Below are positions 54,884 to 64,000 of a stretch of DNA of 64,000 nucleotides, piece by piece. The translations under genes were made by a program, and so were the position numbers. Each line of letters opens with the position of its first letter. Position 1 is the first letter of the stretch. This DNA is from Phaeosaccion multiseriatum (Eukaryota > Ochrophyta, other classes), in NCBI GenBank assembly GCA_965112735.1, contig OZ218963.1, positions 1,116,001 through 1,180,000 of the forward strand, written 5' to 3'. The notes below the pieces were generated by a model. The model did no database searches. It was not told the DNA's origin and saw only the letters and a list, made by a program, of their open reading frames with translations.

Positions 54884-57800
54884 CACGCACACACACATAC
54901 ACACACACACATACACACACACACACACACACGCACACACACGCACACACACACACACATACCTGCACGGCTCTGAGCAGCTCCCCCTGGTCCTTCTCAT
55001 ACTCCTCCTGGCACTTGACCAGCAACATCTTCTTGAACTTCTTGGCCCCCTGGGCAGGCATATGGGCAAAGGAGAGTCGGACATCGACATCGACGTCGAG
55101 AACGTACCAGTGAAACCAAAAGAGTGGAGAGGGAGAGTGCAGGGAGTGAGAGGAAAGAAGCGTGTCTCGAGAAAATGACAGTTTCGGTCAGTGGATCGAG
55201 ATCAACAAACTGACTGAAAAAGTGATCTGAATCTGAAACTGAAACAGCCAAACCCTTCCCATTGACGTACGTACCTTGGCGCTGTCGCCACCGTCCACCA
55301 CCAGCCCTGGGAGGGGGGCGCGGGCAATGGCGAGGCATAACTGCGCATACATCGGCGCGAAGTGCGTCTCCATTCTCGCCTGTGCGTGTTTAGAGGTAGA
55401 GGTGTATGGGCCGGGCCAGGAGATCGACATTTAAGTATGGGGGTCCGACATTCGTCTTCGTGCCACAGGCAGCACTTGGGCCAGGTGTGGGTGCGTGTGA
55501 ATATGTGGGTGGGTGGGATAGTCCTTGCCCCTCTGATTGACTCTCGCTCAACAGTCTTGACGTCTCTAATGACTATTTCATCTCACGGACCTTGTCCACG
55601 ATGACGACGATGACTTCGTCGATGACATCCTGCGGGATGGGTGGAAGTGGGCAGGGGTAGAGAGGGAAGGAAGAGCAGGAACCAAGGGAGGGGGACAAGA
55701 GAGAAGAGGGAGGGGAGGAAGAGAGGAAGGGGCGAGAGTAGGCCGGGAGGGGTGTAGAAGAAGGTGAGGAAAAGGATATACCAAGGTGAGGTGTAGTGAG
55801 GTGTAGAAGAAGGTGAGGAAAAGGATATACCAAGGTGACGTGTAGTGAGGTGTAGAAGAAGGTGAGGAAAAGAATATACCAAGGTGAGGTGTAGTGAGGT
55901 GTAGAAGAAGGTGAGGAAAAGAATATACCAAGGTGAGGTGAAGTGAGGTGTAGAAGAAGGTGAGGAAAAGAATATACCAAGGTGAGGTGTAGTGAGGTGT
56001 AGAAGAAGGTGAGGAAAAGAATATACCAAGGTGAGGTGAAGTGAGGTGTAGAAGAAGGTGAGGAAAAGAATATACCAAGGTGAGGTGTAGTGAGGTGTAG
56101 AAGAAGGTGAGGAAAAGAATATACCAAGGTGAGGTGTAGTGAGGTGTAGAAGAAGGTGAGGAAAAGAATATACCAAGGTGAGGTGTAGTGAGGTGTAGAA
56201 GAAGGTGAGGAAAAGAATATACCAAGGTGAGGTGTAGTGAGGTGTAGAAGAAGGTGAGGAAAAGAATATACCAAGGTGACGTGTAGTGAGGTGTAGGAGA
56301 AGGTGAGGAAAAGAATATACCAAGCACCCACCCCATCACCAACTCCACCCGCTGTCCTGACACCCACTGTCCTGACGCCCACTGTCCTGACACCCACTGT
56401 CCTGACACCCACTGTCCTGACGCCCACTGTCCTGACACCCGCTGTCCTGACACCCACTGTCCTGACACCCACCTCGTCCCTGTGGCTGATCTGGTCCATG
56501 AAGGCCTGGCTAAGTCTGTCGAACTTCTCCAGAGTCATCTTGTTGAGAATGCCCCTCGCCTTGCGCATACACAGCTCTGGGCTGTCCTCGGTGGCCTGAG
56601 GAGGGAGCACAGCAACGTAAAAACGTGCGAGAAAGAAAGAAAGAGAGAGAGAGAGACAGAGAGAGATAGACAGAGGGATAGGGAGCGAGGTCGAGTTTAG
56701 TGAACCCCCCCACCTTACTCAATTCATTCACGCCACAGAGCCTTATCCTTAAGAGGCCAGTGAGGGGAAGAAATGAAGCTTCTTGAAGAGGCTCATTCAT
56801 TCTCACTCATTCCATTCACTCACCTTATTCACTTACTCACTCACTCACTCACTCACTCACGCACTCACTCACTCATCCCCTTACTCGCTCATTCATCACT
56901 CACTCATCCCTTCACTCACTCACTCACTCACTCACTCACATCCTCACTCACTCACTCACTCACTCACTCACTCACACCTCACTCACTCACTCACTCACTC
57001 ACATCCTCACTCACTCACTCACTCACTCACACACTCCACTCACTCATCCTCTCTATAACTCACGCACTCACTTCACTCACTTCCTCACTCATCCCCCTCA
57101 CCTACTCACTCACTCACTCGCTCGCCCCCTTCAATCAGTCACTCACTCACTCCACTCACTTTACTCACTTCCTCACGCCCCCCCTCACATACTCAGTCAC
57201 TCACTCACTCCACTCACTCACTCCACTCACTCACTCACTCACTCCACTCACATCCTCACTCACTCACTCACTCACTCACTCACATCCTCACTCACTCACT
57301 CACTCACTCACTCACTCCACTCACCTTCTTCTTCTCGTCCTCCGCCTTCATGTGGTCGGCTTTCCATCGACTCTCCTCGTTGACCGCGAGCGGCACACAG
57401 TCTTCTAAGGCGGGAGCAGTTTCGATAGGCCTTCGTCTATTTCCACCCCCCCGGTTTCCACTGCCTCCTCCACCTCCTCCTCTTCTATTATCATTGGACG
57501 ACCCCCCTCTACCCCCTCCTTGCCCCCCCCCTCCTCGCCCCCCCCCCCCTCCTCCTCCCCCCCCTCCTCGCCCCCCCCCTCCTCCCGCTCCCCCTCCTCC
57601 TCCTCCTCCCCCCCCCCCTCCTCCTCCTTGGCCGAACTCTTCTTTCCCATCCCACAGCAAGTTGAGTTGAGGCGGGGGGTTCAGATGATCTGGCTTGGGC
57701 GTCGCTCCGGGCTCGGGCCGAAGCTTGAGCAGCTCGGGAATGGTATACTTCCGGGATGCATACGGGTCTCCTCCTCCTCCTCTTTCGCCATTCAGGGGGA

Positions 57801-59125
57801 CAGCAAACGGCTTCCCAACCGGCGCATCGGTCGAAGCAGACGTAGCAGTTGGTGATACAGCAGCCCGTGGAGGGGATTTGCTCCGTGACCGTGGTCGAGT
57901 TGTCGTGTTGGGGGAGGGGGAGCGAGAGCGTCCGTGTGACGCCGCCTTGCCCTTGCCGGACGGGGAAGACAACACTGCTCGTGCTGGTGTATCACCAACT
58001 GCTGCTGCTTCTGCTGCTGGTGGTGACAGTGGTGCTCCTCCTGCCGATTCTGCTGCTTTCTCTGCCACCGGAGGGGCGGCGCCGGGGGGCAGGGGGGGCG
58101 GCACATCTTCCGCAGGGACGGCAGTTGATGGCGCTACCTCGTCCCCCTCTCCTCCTCCTCCTCCCCCTCCTCCTCCTCCTTCCCCAGCGGCTGCTGCCGC
58201 CGCCGCCGCCGCTGCTGCTGCTGCCGCCTCTTCCTTTCTGGCAGCCAGCCGAGCCAATCCCGACGGCGCCGCCTTCTTCCCTTCCTTTTGCTCGCCACCC
58301 TTGGCCTCGCTGCTGCAATCACGCGTACCATTGACGCCCAGCAACACGCGTTTCTCTTTATCGTCTCCTGAAGCTTCCACAGACTCATCAAACTGTAGCA
58401 CACAGAAACGCACAAAACAAACGAAACAAGGACGGGTGTTTGAACAAAGGGTGCAGGAGTCTGATCGATGCACAGCCCGCGAGAGTACCGTCATCATACT
58501 AAGAAGTTCCACAGATACGTGTATACGTTACGTACGTAGGTACGTACGGGGGCATGCACTTATGGGTGTGAGTGACCCAATGTCCCGATTTGTTCCTTAC
58601 CTTGGGCACAAAGACCGGTGCTCCCTTGTTGGGGGTCCATTCTTTCGCAGTTGCCTTAAGAACGGGCGTCTTCTCCTTGCTGACCCCTTCTCCCACAGCG
58701 GCCCCCTCGCCTGCGTCCACAGCCTTCTTCACTGGCGTCCCTTGTGTCGCCTTTCCTGCTCCTTCTCTTTCCCCTACTGCTTCTGCTGCCGCCGCCGCCG
58801 GCGCTGCCACTGCAGACGCCTTGGCTGCTGGTGAGGGTACTGGTGCTGCTGGTGCAGCTGGTGAAGCTGCTGCTTGTGCTCCTCCTTCTCCTTCTCCCGA
58901 CAAAGTCTTCTCAACAGAAGCGTCACCTTGCCCTCCTGCCTTCCCTCCCCCGCCCTTGACTTGTTGCTCAACGTCCTCCTCCTTGCCCTTGTTTGTGCTC
59001 GCGGCGGCCTCGCCACCCTCCTCCTGGCTGGGCTCGGCAATAGTCATGCTAACCGCTGCTGATGGCGTCCATTCGGAGGCCCCCGGTCGCAGCTTCAGTG
59101 CGTTCGGTGTGGTCGGCTTCGCCAT
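50689..59125 (-). CDS. EIF4G: Translation initiation factor eIF4G with MIF4G and MA3 domains
   Basis: Fourteen minus-strand exons close exactly to 1306 residues: 59125-58601, 58392-57325, 56595-56473, 55629-55591, 55379-55275, 55049-54963, 54466-54368, 54026-53850, 53680-53619, 53509-53399, 52960-52212, 51910-51822, 51546-51352 and 51180-50689. The N-terminal region carries two similar segments, [13 protein letters not shown] and [11 protein letters not shown], resembling PAM2-type PABP-binding motifs with Trp for Phe. An eIF4E-binding YxxxxLphi motif (YTIPELLKL) lies before a Gly-rich stretch. The MIF4G domain spans exons 3-10 ([99 protein letters not shown]). A 250-residue Gly/Ser/Lys linker follows, then an MA3-type region ([40 protein letters not shown]). 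It scaffolds eIF4E, eIF4A and eIF3 on capped mRNA. Several introns hold repeat arrays. Confidence 0.93.
53300..53360. repeat. (CA)n microsatellite in an eIF4G intron
   Basis: A CA tract in the intron between exons 10 and 11; the same intron also holds ACAGACAGACAAACATACAT units at about 53125-53265. Confidence 0.85.
54085..54175. repeat. 27-bp tandem repeat in an eIF4G intron
   Basis: Three copies of a unit containing GCGAGGAGTATCAAGAGGAA. It lies in the intron between exons 7 and 8. Confidence 0.85.
54845..54960. repeat. (CA)n microsatellite in an eIF4G intron
   Basis: An imperfect CA tract abutting the donor of exon 6 (54963), so the transcript has GT repeats directly after the splice site. 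Confidence 0.9.
55760..56470. repeat. 49-bp minisatellite plus 15-bp minisatellite in an eIF4G intron
   Basis: About eleven copies of a 49-bp unit starting CAAGGTGAGGTGTAGTGAGG (55760-56330), then about eight copies of TGTCCTGACACCCAC (56350-56470) ending at the donor of exon 3. Read on the gene strand the last array places several GTGGGTG donor-like sequences in tandem. Confidence 0.92.
56805..57324. repeat. (TCAC)n-rich array in an eIF4G intron
   Basis: Interrupted TCAC repeats fill the intron between exons 2 and 3. On the gene strand they read GTGA, so the donor GTGAGTGG of exon 2 is followed by dozens of GTGAGTGA copies. It matches the unit of the 23320-24194 array. Confidence 0.92.
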
Positions 59126-59742
59126 TGTCACTGCGCCGGCGTCTCTGGTCAACACAGAAGTCTGGAGGACGACAAAAACAACAACAAGAACACGAATAAC
59201 AAGCGAGAAAAAAGGTGTACAGTGAAAGGGCAGCAATGCTCTAAACGTGTACGGCAATGGGGCATTGCAGCAACAGGTGTGAGATCCTTGAGTAAATCCT
59301 TGAGAGGAGGGAGGGAGCGACGAGCCTTGGTGACTGACATTCCTCCCCTAGCAAATGGTTCTTTCCTGTCCATAATTAATTGGTCCTACCTCCAATCCTT
59401 CCCTTGTTACGGATGCGCTTGTGTCTTCACACAGGCCTGGACTTGTCACCAATCGAGTCCTGGTGTTGGGTGGCGGTAGCCGCAGCAGACACTGCTCCCA
59501 AGTCCGGGCACCTCAGTAGTTGGCGAGTAGAGCCTCGACCCACCGCTTACCCACACACAAGCACCAGCGCTCTATCTCCGCATATCTTCGCCGCTTCCAC
59601 ACCTTCCTCGCTTTTGCGGCGCCTCGTCGCCCGCTCCATCCAAACTAGTTTTCAGTTTCAATGCTTAGGACGACTCGACTCCAAATATAGAAACGGGTTT
59701 TCCGTCGTGTCGCTCGGTAAGTGTGTGCGGTCAACCCCTGAC
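59126..59742. other. Upstream region of eIF4G
   Basis: The eIF4G frame stays open upstream of the chosen ATG to about 59160, where TCCTCCAG could be an acceptor, so a 5' untranslated or coding exon may lie further up. No other gene is supported. Confidence 0.4.
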
Positions 59743-59992
59743 GTCGACCCTGGACAAGGTTACGGTGTGCGCCGGCCGTAATCAGTAATCAGGCCGGCTG
59801 GTCACCGGCTGTGTATCAGCAACCAGGCCAGCTGGCGCCGGCCATTTCCTCGCATAATCAGAAATCAGGCCGGCTGGCGCTGGTCATAGTCAGTAATCAG
59901 GCCGCCGCCGCCGCTGCCGGCCGTAATCTGATTACAGCCGGCTGGCGCCGGCTGTACTGAGTAATCAGATAATCTTGTCCAGGCAGGGTCGA
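59743..59992. mobile_element. Palindromic mini-element B of the GC-core family
   Basis: The left end reads GTCGACCCTGGACAAGGTTA, and the right end is its reverse complement with a 3-base difference and one mismatch (TAATCTTGTCCAGGCAGGGT, then CGAC). The interior repeats TAATCAG/CTGATTA words around GCCGGCTGGCGCCGGC (59937-59952) and variants at 59835 and 59870. About 250 bp, no coding capacity. It sits upstream of eIF4G. Confidence 0.6.
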
Positions 59993-60007
59993 CTGGCTGA
60001 GGACGAA

Positions 60008-60068
60008 TTACCGCCCACATTCTCGATAGAGCGCTAGCTAGCGGATAGCGGATAGTGCATCACGGGTT
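60008..60068. mobile_element. Truncated copy related to element C
   Basis: CCACATTCTCGATAG at the left and GCGGATAGCGGATAGTGCAT at the right match the two ends of the element at 61321-61478, with most of the interior missing. The reading frame of the minus-strand segment 60270-60034 ends inside it. Confidence 0.5.
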
Positions 60069-60270
60069 GAGAGGGGGAGCGAGGAGCGAGAGGAGGAGCT
60101 TGTCGTGACGAAGAAAACTGCGCCAAGCCTTGGAGCCGGCCGGTGTGTCCATATTCCCAGGCCTTCCTGTAGCCCCCTCCTCCGTCGTACCGTCGCTCCA
60201 GACGCTTCATGAGCCTTCTCGAGAAGGCAAGCAACCAGCCAGGCAGTGCGTGCTCCGGCGAGAGGGGCAA
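60034..60270 (-). other. Open coding-like segment ending in a repeat element
   Basis: The frame reads LSPEHALPGWLLAFSRRLMK, RLERRYDGGGGYRKAWEYGH and on to a stop inside the truncated element. Composition is plausible for an exon, with no known domain. It lies downstream of the RCC1-like fragment on the same strand, but no splice link is established. Confidence 0.25.
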
Positions 60271-60554
60271 CTCGTCCGCACCGTAGGTACTTGGGATGAG
60301 CAGACCAGCGTGTTGCTTGTCGCACTATAGTTAGCTCCCCCCCCTTGCTTGTCGCCTCCCTCGTCTGTGAGCGGGAGTCATCACAGGCATGATGACGGAG
60401 CAGGGCGGAGGGCCGAAGTCGCTTGTGAAGCCTTCGATCTCACAAGAGTATCAAGCCGCACCGACCGACTAGCTAGCACGGCGAAGTACGCTAAAGCACG
60501 ACAAAGCACGACAAGGCACGACAAGACACGACAACGCGGTGTCACCTCACTGAC

Positions 60555-60885
60555 CTCCATAGAGTGCCTTGCCCCAGCACTTGACGTCGTCTCCTGTACG
60601 GACAGTGCAAAGAGAGGAGCACAACAGTTTCAGAAAGAGTCGCTCAGCCCAGCCAATCGACCGACCGCAAGACCGCAAGCTAGCAAGGTGGCCACTCTCA
60701 TATGCCAGGACAGAAGAAGGGCAACACAGCAACCACCCCCACACGTAGCGGTCTTGTAGCAGCCAAGCGGGTGTAGAGCGTGCCTCTGCTCTCGACCGCT
60801 CACCTGTATCAAGCAACGCGCAGGACGAATCGTAACTCGCCGCGATGGCCGTTGCGGTTCTACCCGTGCCCAAGTCAACAGCGGT
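60555..60885 (-). pseudogene. RCC1-repeat gene fragment
   Basis: Two exon-like pieces splice in phase: 60885-60804 (TAVDLGTGRTATAIAASYDS, SCALLDT) and 60593-60555 (GDDVKCWGKALYG), with CTATAG-type acceptor and GTGAGC and GTCAGT donors. Joined, they read as one RCC1/BNR-like repeat (the xxIAAxxxxxCALLDTGDxVKCWGxxxYG pattern). I find no further RCC1 repeat on either side, where a full gene would need several. A relic or a gene disrupted by the neighbouring repeat elements is the simplest reading; unseen short exons remain possible. Confidence 0.45.
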
Positions 60886-61026
60886 CTATGACGTCACGGC
60901 ACATTCGTGGGTACATGACGGAGAGGCACAAGCAGGGGAGGGGGTGTAAGGGTTGGAGATGGCACTCGACGCAAACGTGAGGAAGCCGCCCACGACGTCA
61001 CGAAGGGCATTCCGACGGCGGAAAGG

Positions 61027-61126
61027 AGGAGGAGCGAGGAGGAGGAGGAGGAGGAGGAGGAGGAGGAGGAGGAGGAGGAGGAGGAGGAGGAGGAGGAGGA
61101 GGAGGAGGAGGAGGAGGAGGAGGAGG
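61027..61126. repeat. (GGA)n microsatellite
   Basis: About 30 GGA units; gives spurious poly-Arg, poly-Pro and poly-Ser frames. Confidence 0.95.
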
Positions 61127-61320
61127 GCGGGGTGGACGCGCGAGACACCGCCGCTGCGGCTTTTTGTAACGCCTGGCTGGTTCTTGGACGCGGTGGGGAC
61201 GGGTACAGTGGGTCTGATGCTGGCCAGTGCTTTGCGGGTGCCGCGCTTCAGAAGGGGGCCGCCCGCCTCGACTCCGCACCTGCCTCTTAATTCGCGGGAG
61301 GGAAGCAGTGCTTCCTAGCT

Positions 61321-61478
61321 TCGACCCCTGATACACTATCGCCACATTCTCGATAGCGCGCTATCGGGCCCCGGCGATAGCGGATAGCGCGCCGGCTGGC
61401 GGATAGCACGCCCCAACAACCCCCCAAAGCCGGCTGGCGCCGGCGATAGCGGATAGCGGATAGTGTATCAGGGGTCGA
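61321..61478. mobile_element. Palindromic mini-element C of the GC-core family
   Basis: The left end TCGACCCCTGATACACTATC is the exact reverse complement of 61459-61478. The interior is built from GATAGCGGATAGCG words around GCCGGCTGGCGCCGGC (61429-61444). CTAGC-like sequence flanks both sides (ctagct before, actagct after), but a clean target duplication is not certain. 158 bp, no coding capacity. Confidence 0.7.
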
Positions 61479-62154
61479 CTAGCTAGCTAGCCCCCCCAGA
61501 CTGGCCGCTCTCAGCCAAGCAAGGCAGCAACACTAGCTAGAGCCGCTTGTCCTTCTCTCGCCACGCCCTGCCTTCTGCGCCTTTTTGTCGTTTGGGTACC
61601 TTCTCTCCTTGCTTGTGGTTTTGCTTCTTGTTGTCCTTCTCAGACCTCGCTCTCCTCGCGGAAGGAGAGCCAATCCCAGCTGTTGCGAATAATAATAAGA
61701 AGAGGTTTCCCGGCCGCCCTGGCTGCACACCAGTGCCTACCATCTGCCAGTGGTGGTAGCCTCGCTGTCTGCCTGCTGATCTGTCAGACCTTTTTTCTTT
61801 TTCTTCTTGTGTCCCCTCGGCTTTCACGTTTTCGGCCCGGCCGTGAGAAGTTCCTTGCAAACCCGAAATTGAAAATTTCGTCCCCCCCTTTATTCGCGAC
61901 GGAGCGAGAAGACTATTGCTCTGTATGTGCACGCCACGCCTCTCCACTTAGAGCGTCGCTAATAATAAGCTGAGGACAGGGACGCCTAGGAGAGAATCGG
62001 ATTCGACAATGGAGCGAGAAGCAGTAGCGACCTACGGAAACAGACATTTGCTGAAGAAGGGGGGCGACTGATGGGAGGTCAAGTAATTAGTGAACGTGCG
62101 TGTACGATCGGAAGGTCAAGGCTGAGGGGTGTTTGGGATTAGCTCTGTGCTGCC
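61479..62154. other. Upstream region of the C2H2/AT-hook gene
   Basis: No gene supported. A minus-strand frame (61947-61537) is basic and low in complexity, without a domain or splice signals of note. Confidence 0.45.
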
Positions 62155-63246
62155 ATGTCAGAACGGCGGGGCCGCATCGAGTATGGAAAGTGCCCCTTCT
62201 GTACGGAAAGCTATCCTGTTGGGCGCACGCTCACGGAGCACGTCGAGAAGGCCCACAAAAAGTTGTTGGCGGGGGGGTCGGGCAGCACTCTCTCATCAGC
62301 AAAAGATGGGCCCAAAAAGGATGGCCGACGTACCCCAGGGAGGTACGCAGGACGAGCAGCGAGACAGGAGCCTGTAGCGGAACATGGGAATGTGTCAGCA
62401 GGTGCTTCTTCTGGATTGCGAGAGGGGAGGGAGTCTAAGCCCCTCTCCTCAAGTAGCAGGGGTGGGAGAGGGGATCACGCATCGAGAAAGGGACAAGAAC
62501 GGGCAGCACGAGGCCGCACTTCTCTTGGGTCAAAGGCAGCTGGGAGAAGCGCAAAGAGTGGTGGCCCGGAAAATGCCAACACCAGTACCGACAAGAAGGC
62601 CTTTTCGCAACCAAGTGGTGTCTTGGGGGGCAGGCGCAAAAGTCTTTCATCGTCTTCTGCCGCCGTGCCCCACTCTCCTGAGCCAAGAGGCAGATGCAGC
62701 CGCAGTAGCAGCACCACCAGCGCGAGCAGCAGCAGCAGCAGCAGCAACAGACATGCGACAAAGAGAGCCCTCTCCAATCTCGACCGTCCCGCGGATCACA
62801 ACATGGTATGTACCGGGGAGGGCGGGGGCGATCAAAAGCGGCGACTCCCGCGGGATAACAAGGGAGGAGACGCAGCAGTACCAGCAGCAGAAGGAGAGGG
62901 AGCGGGAGCAGGGAAAACTAAGAAAAAAGCCGCCGCCAAGAAGGGGGAAAGCGCGGCTGAGAAGCTCAAGGTCAAGCTCCAGCACAATTTGCTGTATAAG
63001 TTGTCTCCTAAGACTGCACGTGGTGGTGGTAGAGGCGATGAAGGAGAAGACAGTGATGAGAATAACGAGCATCTTCAACCAAAGGGGGGGTACTACAACG
63101 GGGGGGGGGGGTTGCGAAAGAAGAAGAGTGACGACGGAACAGGAGCAGCGGCGGCGACAGAGAGGCTTCACACTCGGGCTGCTGTTGCCCCTCTGACCCC
63201 GCCAGTCAGAAAGAAGCGAGGCCGTCCGAGCAAGGCAGACATTGCT

Positions 63247-63277
<31 letters not shown>

Positions 63278-63396
63278 AGAGTGACGGAACAGGAGCAGCG
63301 GCGACAGAGAGGCTTCACACTCGGGCTGCTGTTGCCCCTCTGACCCCGCCAGTCAGAAAGAAGCGAGGCCGTCCGAGCAAGGCAGATATTGCTGCT

Positions 63397-63436
<40 letters not shown>

Positions 63437-64000
63437 AGAGTGACGGAACAGGAGCAGCGGCAACAGAGAGGCTTCACACTCGGGCTGCTGTTGCCCCTCT
63501 GACCCCGCCAGTCAGAAAGAAGCGAGGCCGTCCGAGCAAGGCAGATATTACTGTTGCTGCTGCTGTTGCTGCTGCTGCTCCTGCTGCTGCAGCTCTTGCT
63601 GCGAGGGGTGACAAGTCAGAGGGAGCACAGGGAGTGTTCAATGCTTTGCTCATCGCTGCTACTAGGGTGGCAGAGTGTGCCGAGGACATGACTGGGGATA
63701 GCAGCGATCAGGCCTTGTCTTCTTCCGCGCACTTGAATAGTAGAGTTGGAGGGACGAGGAAGCCTTGTGCTGGTCGTCCCGCCAGATTCGCAGACGGGGC
63801 GGAGGAGGACGACAACTCTGGTGTGGACATCGGAGGGTTTGAAGGGCAGGAGGGGGATATCCATCGCGGCTTTACGTCCTCGTCTCGGGGGTCACCAAGA
63901 GTCTCGGGCGCGAAGGGAAAGGAAACAGCCAAGCGGGGGCGTGGGCGAGCAGATGCGGCGGCAGCAGGAGCAGGCGTAGCAACAGCAGTACTAGGCGAGG
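62155..64000 (+). CDS. C2H2 zinc finger and AT-hook protein, 3'-truncated by window edge
   Basis: An uninterrupted frame of 615 codons from ATG 62155 to the window end, without stop. Near the N-terminus CPFCTESYPVGRTLTEHVEK, then AH, is a C2H2 finger (C-x2-C-x12-H-x4-H). Basic Ser/Gly-rich sequence follows, with KTKKKAAAKKGESAAEKLKV and a short helix. Then three near-identical modules at about 63127-63240, 63283-63390 and 63433-63546 each read DGTGAAATERLHTRAAVAPL, TPPVRKKRGRPSKAD. Each contains one AT-hook core (KKRGRPSK), and they are separated by poly-Ala runs encoded by GCA/GCT repeats. The tail is acidic, then basic again (KRGRGRADAA). AT-hooks bind the minor groove of AT-rich DNA, so a nuclear chromatin role is likely. 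The triplication is recent, since the modules are almost identical at the DNA level. Confidence 0.75.

Noticed and set aside
55573-56610. Frame of 345 codons with repeated [20 protein letters not shown] units
   Set aside because: It reads through the 49-bp intronic minisatellite of eIF4G; flanking exons splice in phase without it.
57325-57660. Plus-strand Pro-rich frames opposite the Gly-rich part of eIF4G
   Set aside because: Antisense of the poly-Gly coding stretch in exon 2.
60953-61318. Arg-rich plus-strand frame and Pro- and Ser-rich minus-strand frames
   Set aside because: Produced by the (GGA)n microsatellite.

Overview
This is a nuclear window from a eukaryote, most likely a photosynthetic stramenopile. 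Genes have many GT-AG introns (up to 20 exons), with donors mostly GTGAG or GTAAG. At least three predicted proteins carry a signal peptide followed at once by a Phe-centred transit-peptide motif (VEG-FCSPP, VHS-FTLTP, SHA-FYSPP), the ASAFAP-type bipartite leader of secondary red plastids. A eustigmatophyte-like alga would fit, but that placement is inference. The DNA is GC-rich and loaded with microsatellites and minisatellites, mostly in introns and gene-poor gaps.

Layout. 1-5200: the 3' part of an RNase P/MRP Rpp21 gene, tail to tail with a nine-finger TFIIIA gene, then a plastid-targeted membrane protein and a foldback element with a second element nested in it. 5200-16100: tubulin cofactor C (minus), divergent from a 20-exon Ku70 gene (plus), then a secreted SGNH hydrolase (minus). 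16200-21000: Alb3/Oxa1/YidC thylakoid insertase (plus), tail to tail with a Tic22-like plastid import protein (minus). 21000-24500: gene-poor, with long (CCCT)n and (TCAC)n arrays and a palindromic mini-element. 24500-32500: an EF-hand protein with a long basic Ser-rich tail, an LRR protein and a TLC-domain membrane protein. 32500-37100: poorly resolved sequence, a basic Ser-rich protein and a FoP/Chtop-like RNA-binding protein. 37500-46200: an 18-exon type II membrane glycosyltransferase. 47800-49400: an F-box protein. 50700-59100: a complete 14-exon eIF4G with eIF4E-binding, MIF4G and MA3 regions. 59700-61500: palindromic mini-elements and an RCC1-like gene fragment. 62155 to the end: an open reading frame with one C2H2 finger and three AT-hook modules that runs off the window.

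Housekeeping themes recur: Pol III and tRNA processing (Rpp21, TFIIIA), DNA end joining (Ku70), tubulin folding (TBCC), translation initiation (eIF4G) and plastid protein import and insertion (Tic22, Alb3). Start codons of divergent neighbours lie only 110-150 bp apart in three cases, which implies shared bidirectional promoters.

The least expected content is repetitive. One is a family of short inverted-repeat elements sharing the core GCCGGCTGGCGCCGGC and TCG(A/G)CCCCTGA-like ends, each built around a different repeated word. The other is a foldback element with a 5-bp target duplication that was itself invaded by a TA-flanked MITE-like element. Exon coordinates were derived by hand from reading frame, splice signals and family similarity; places where the phase does not close are stated.
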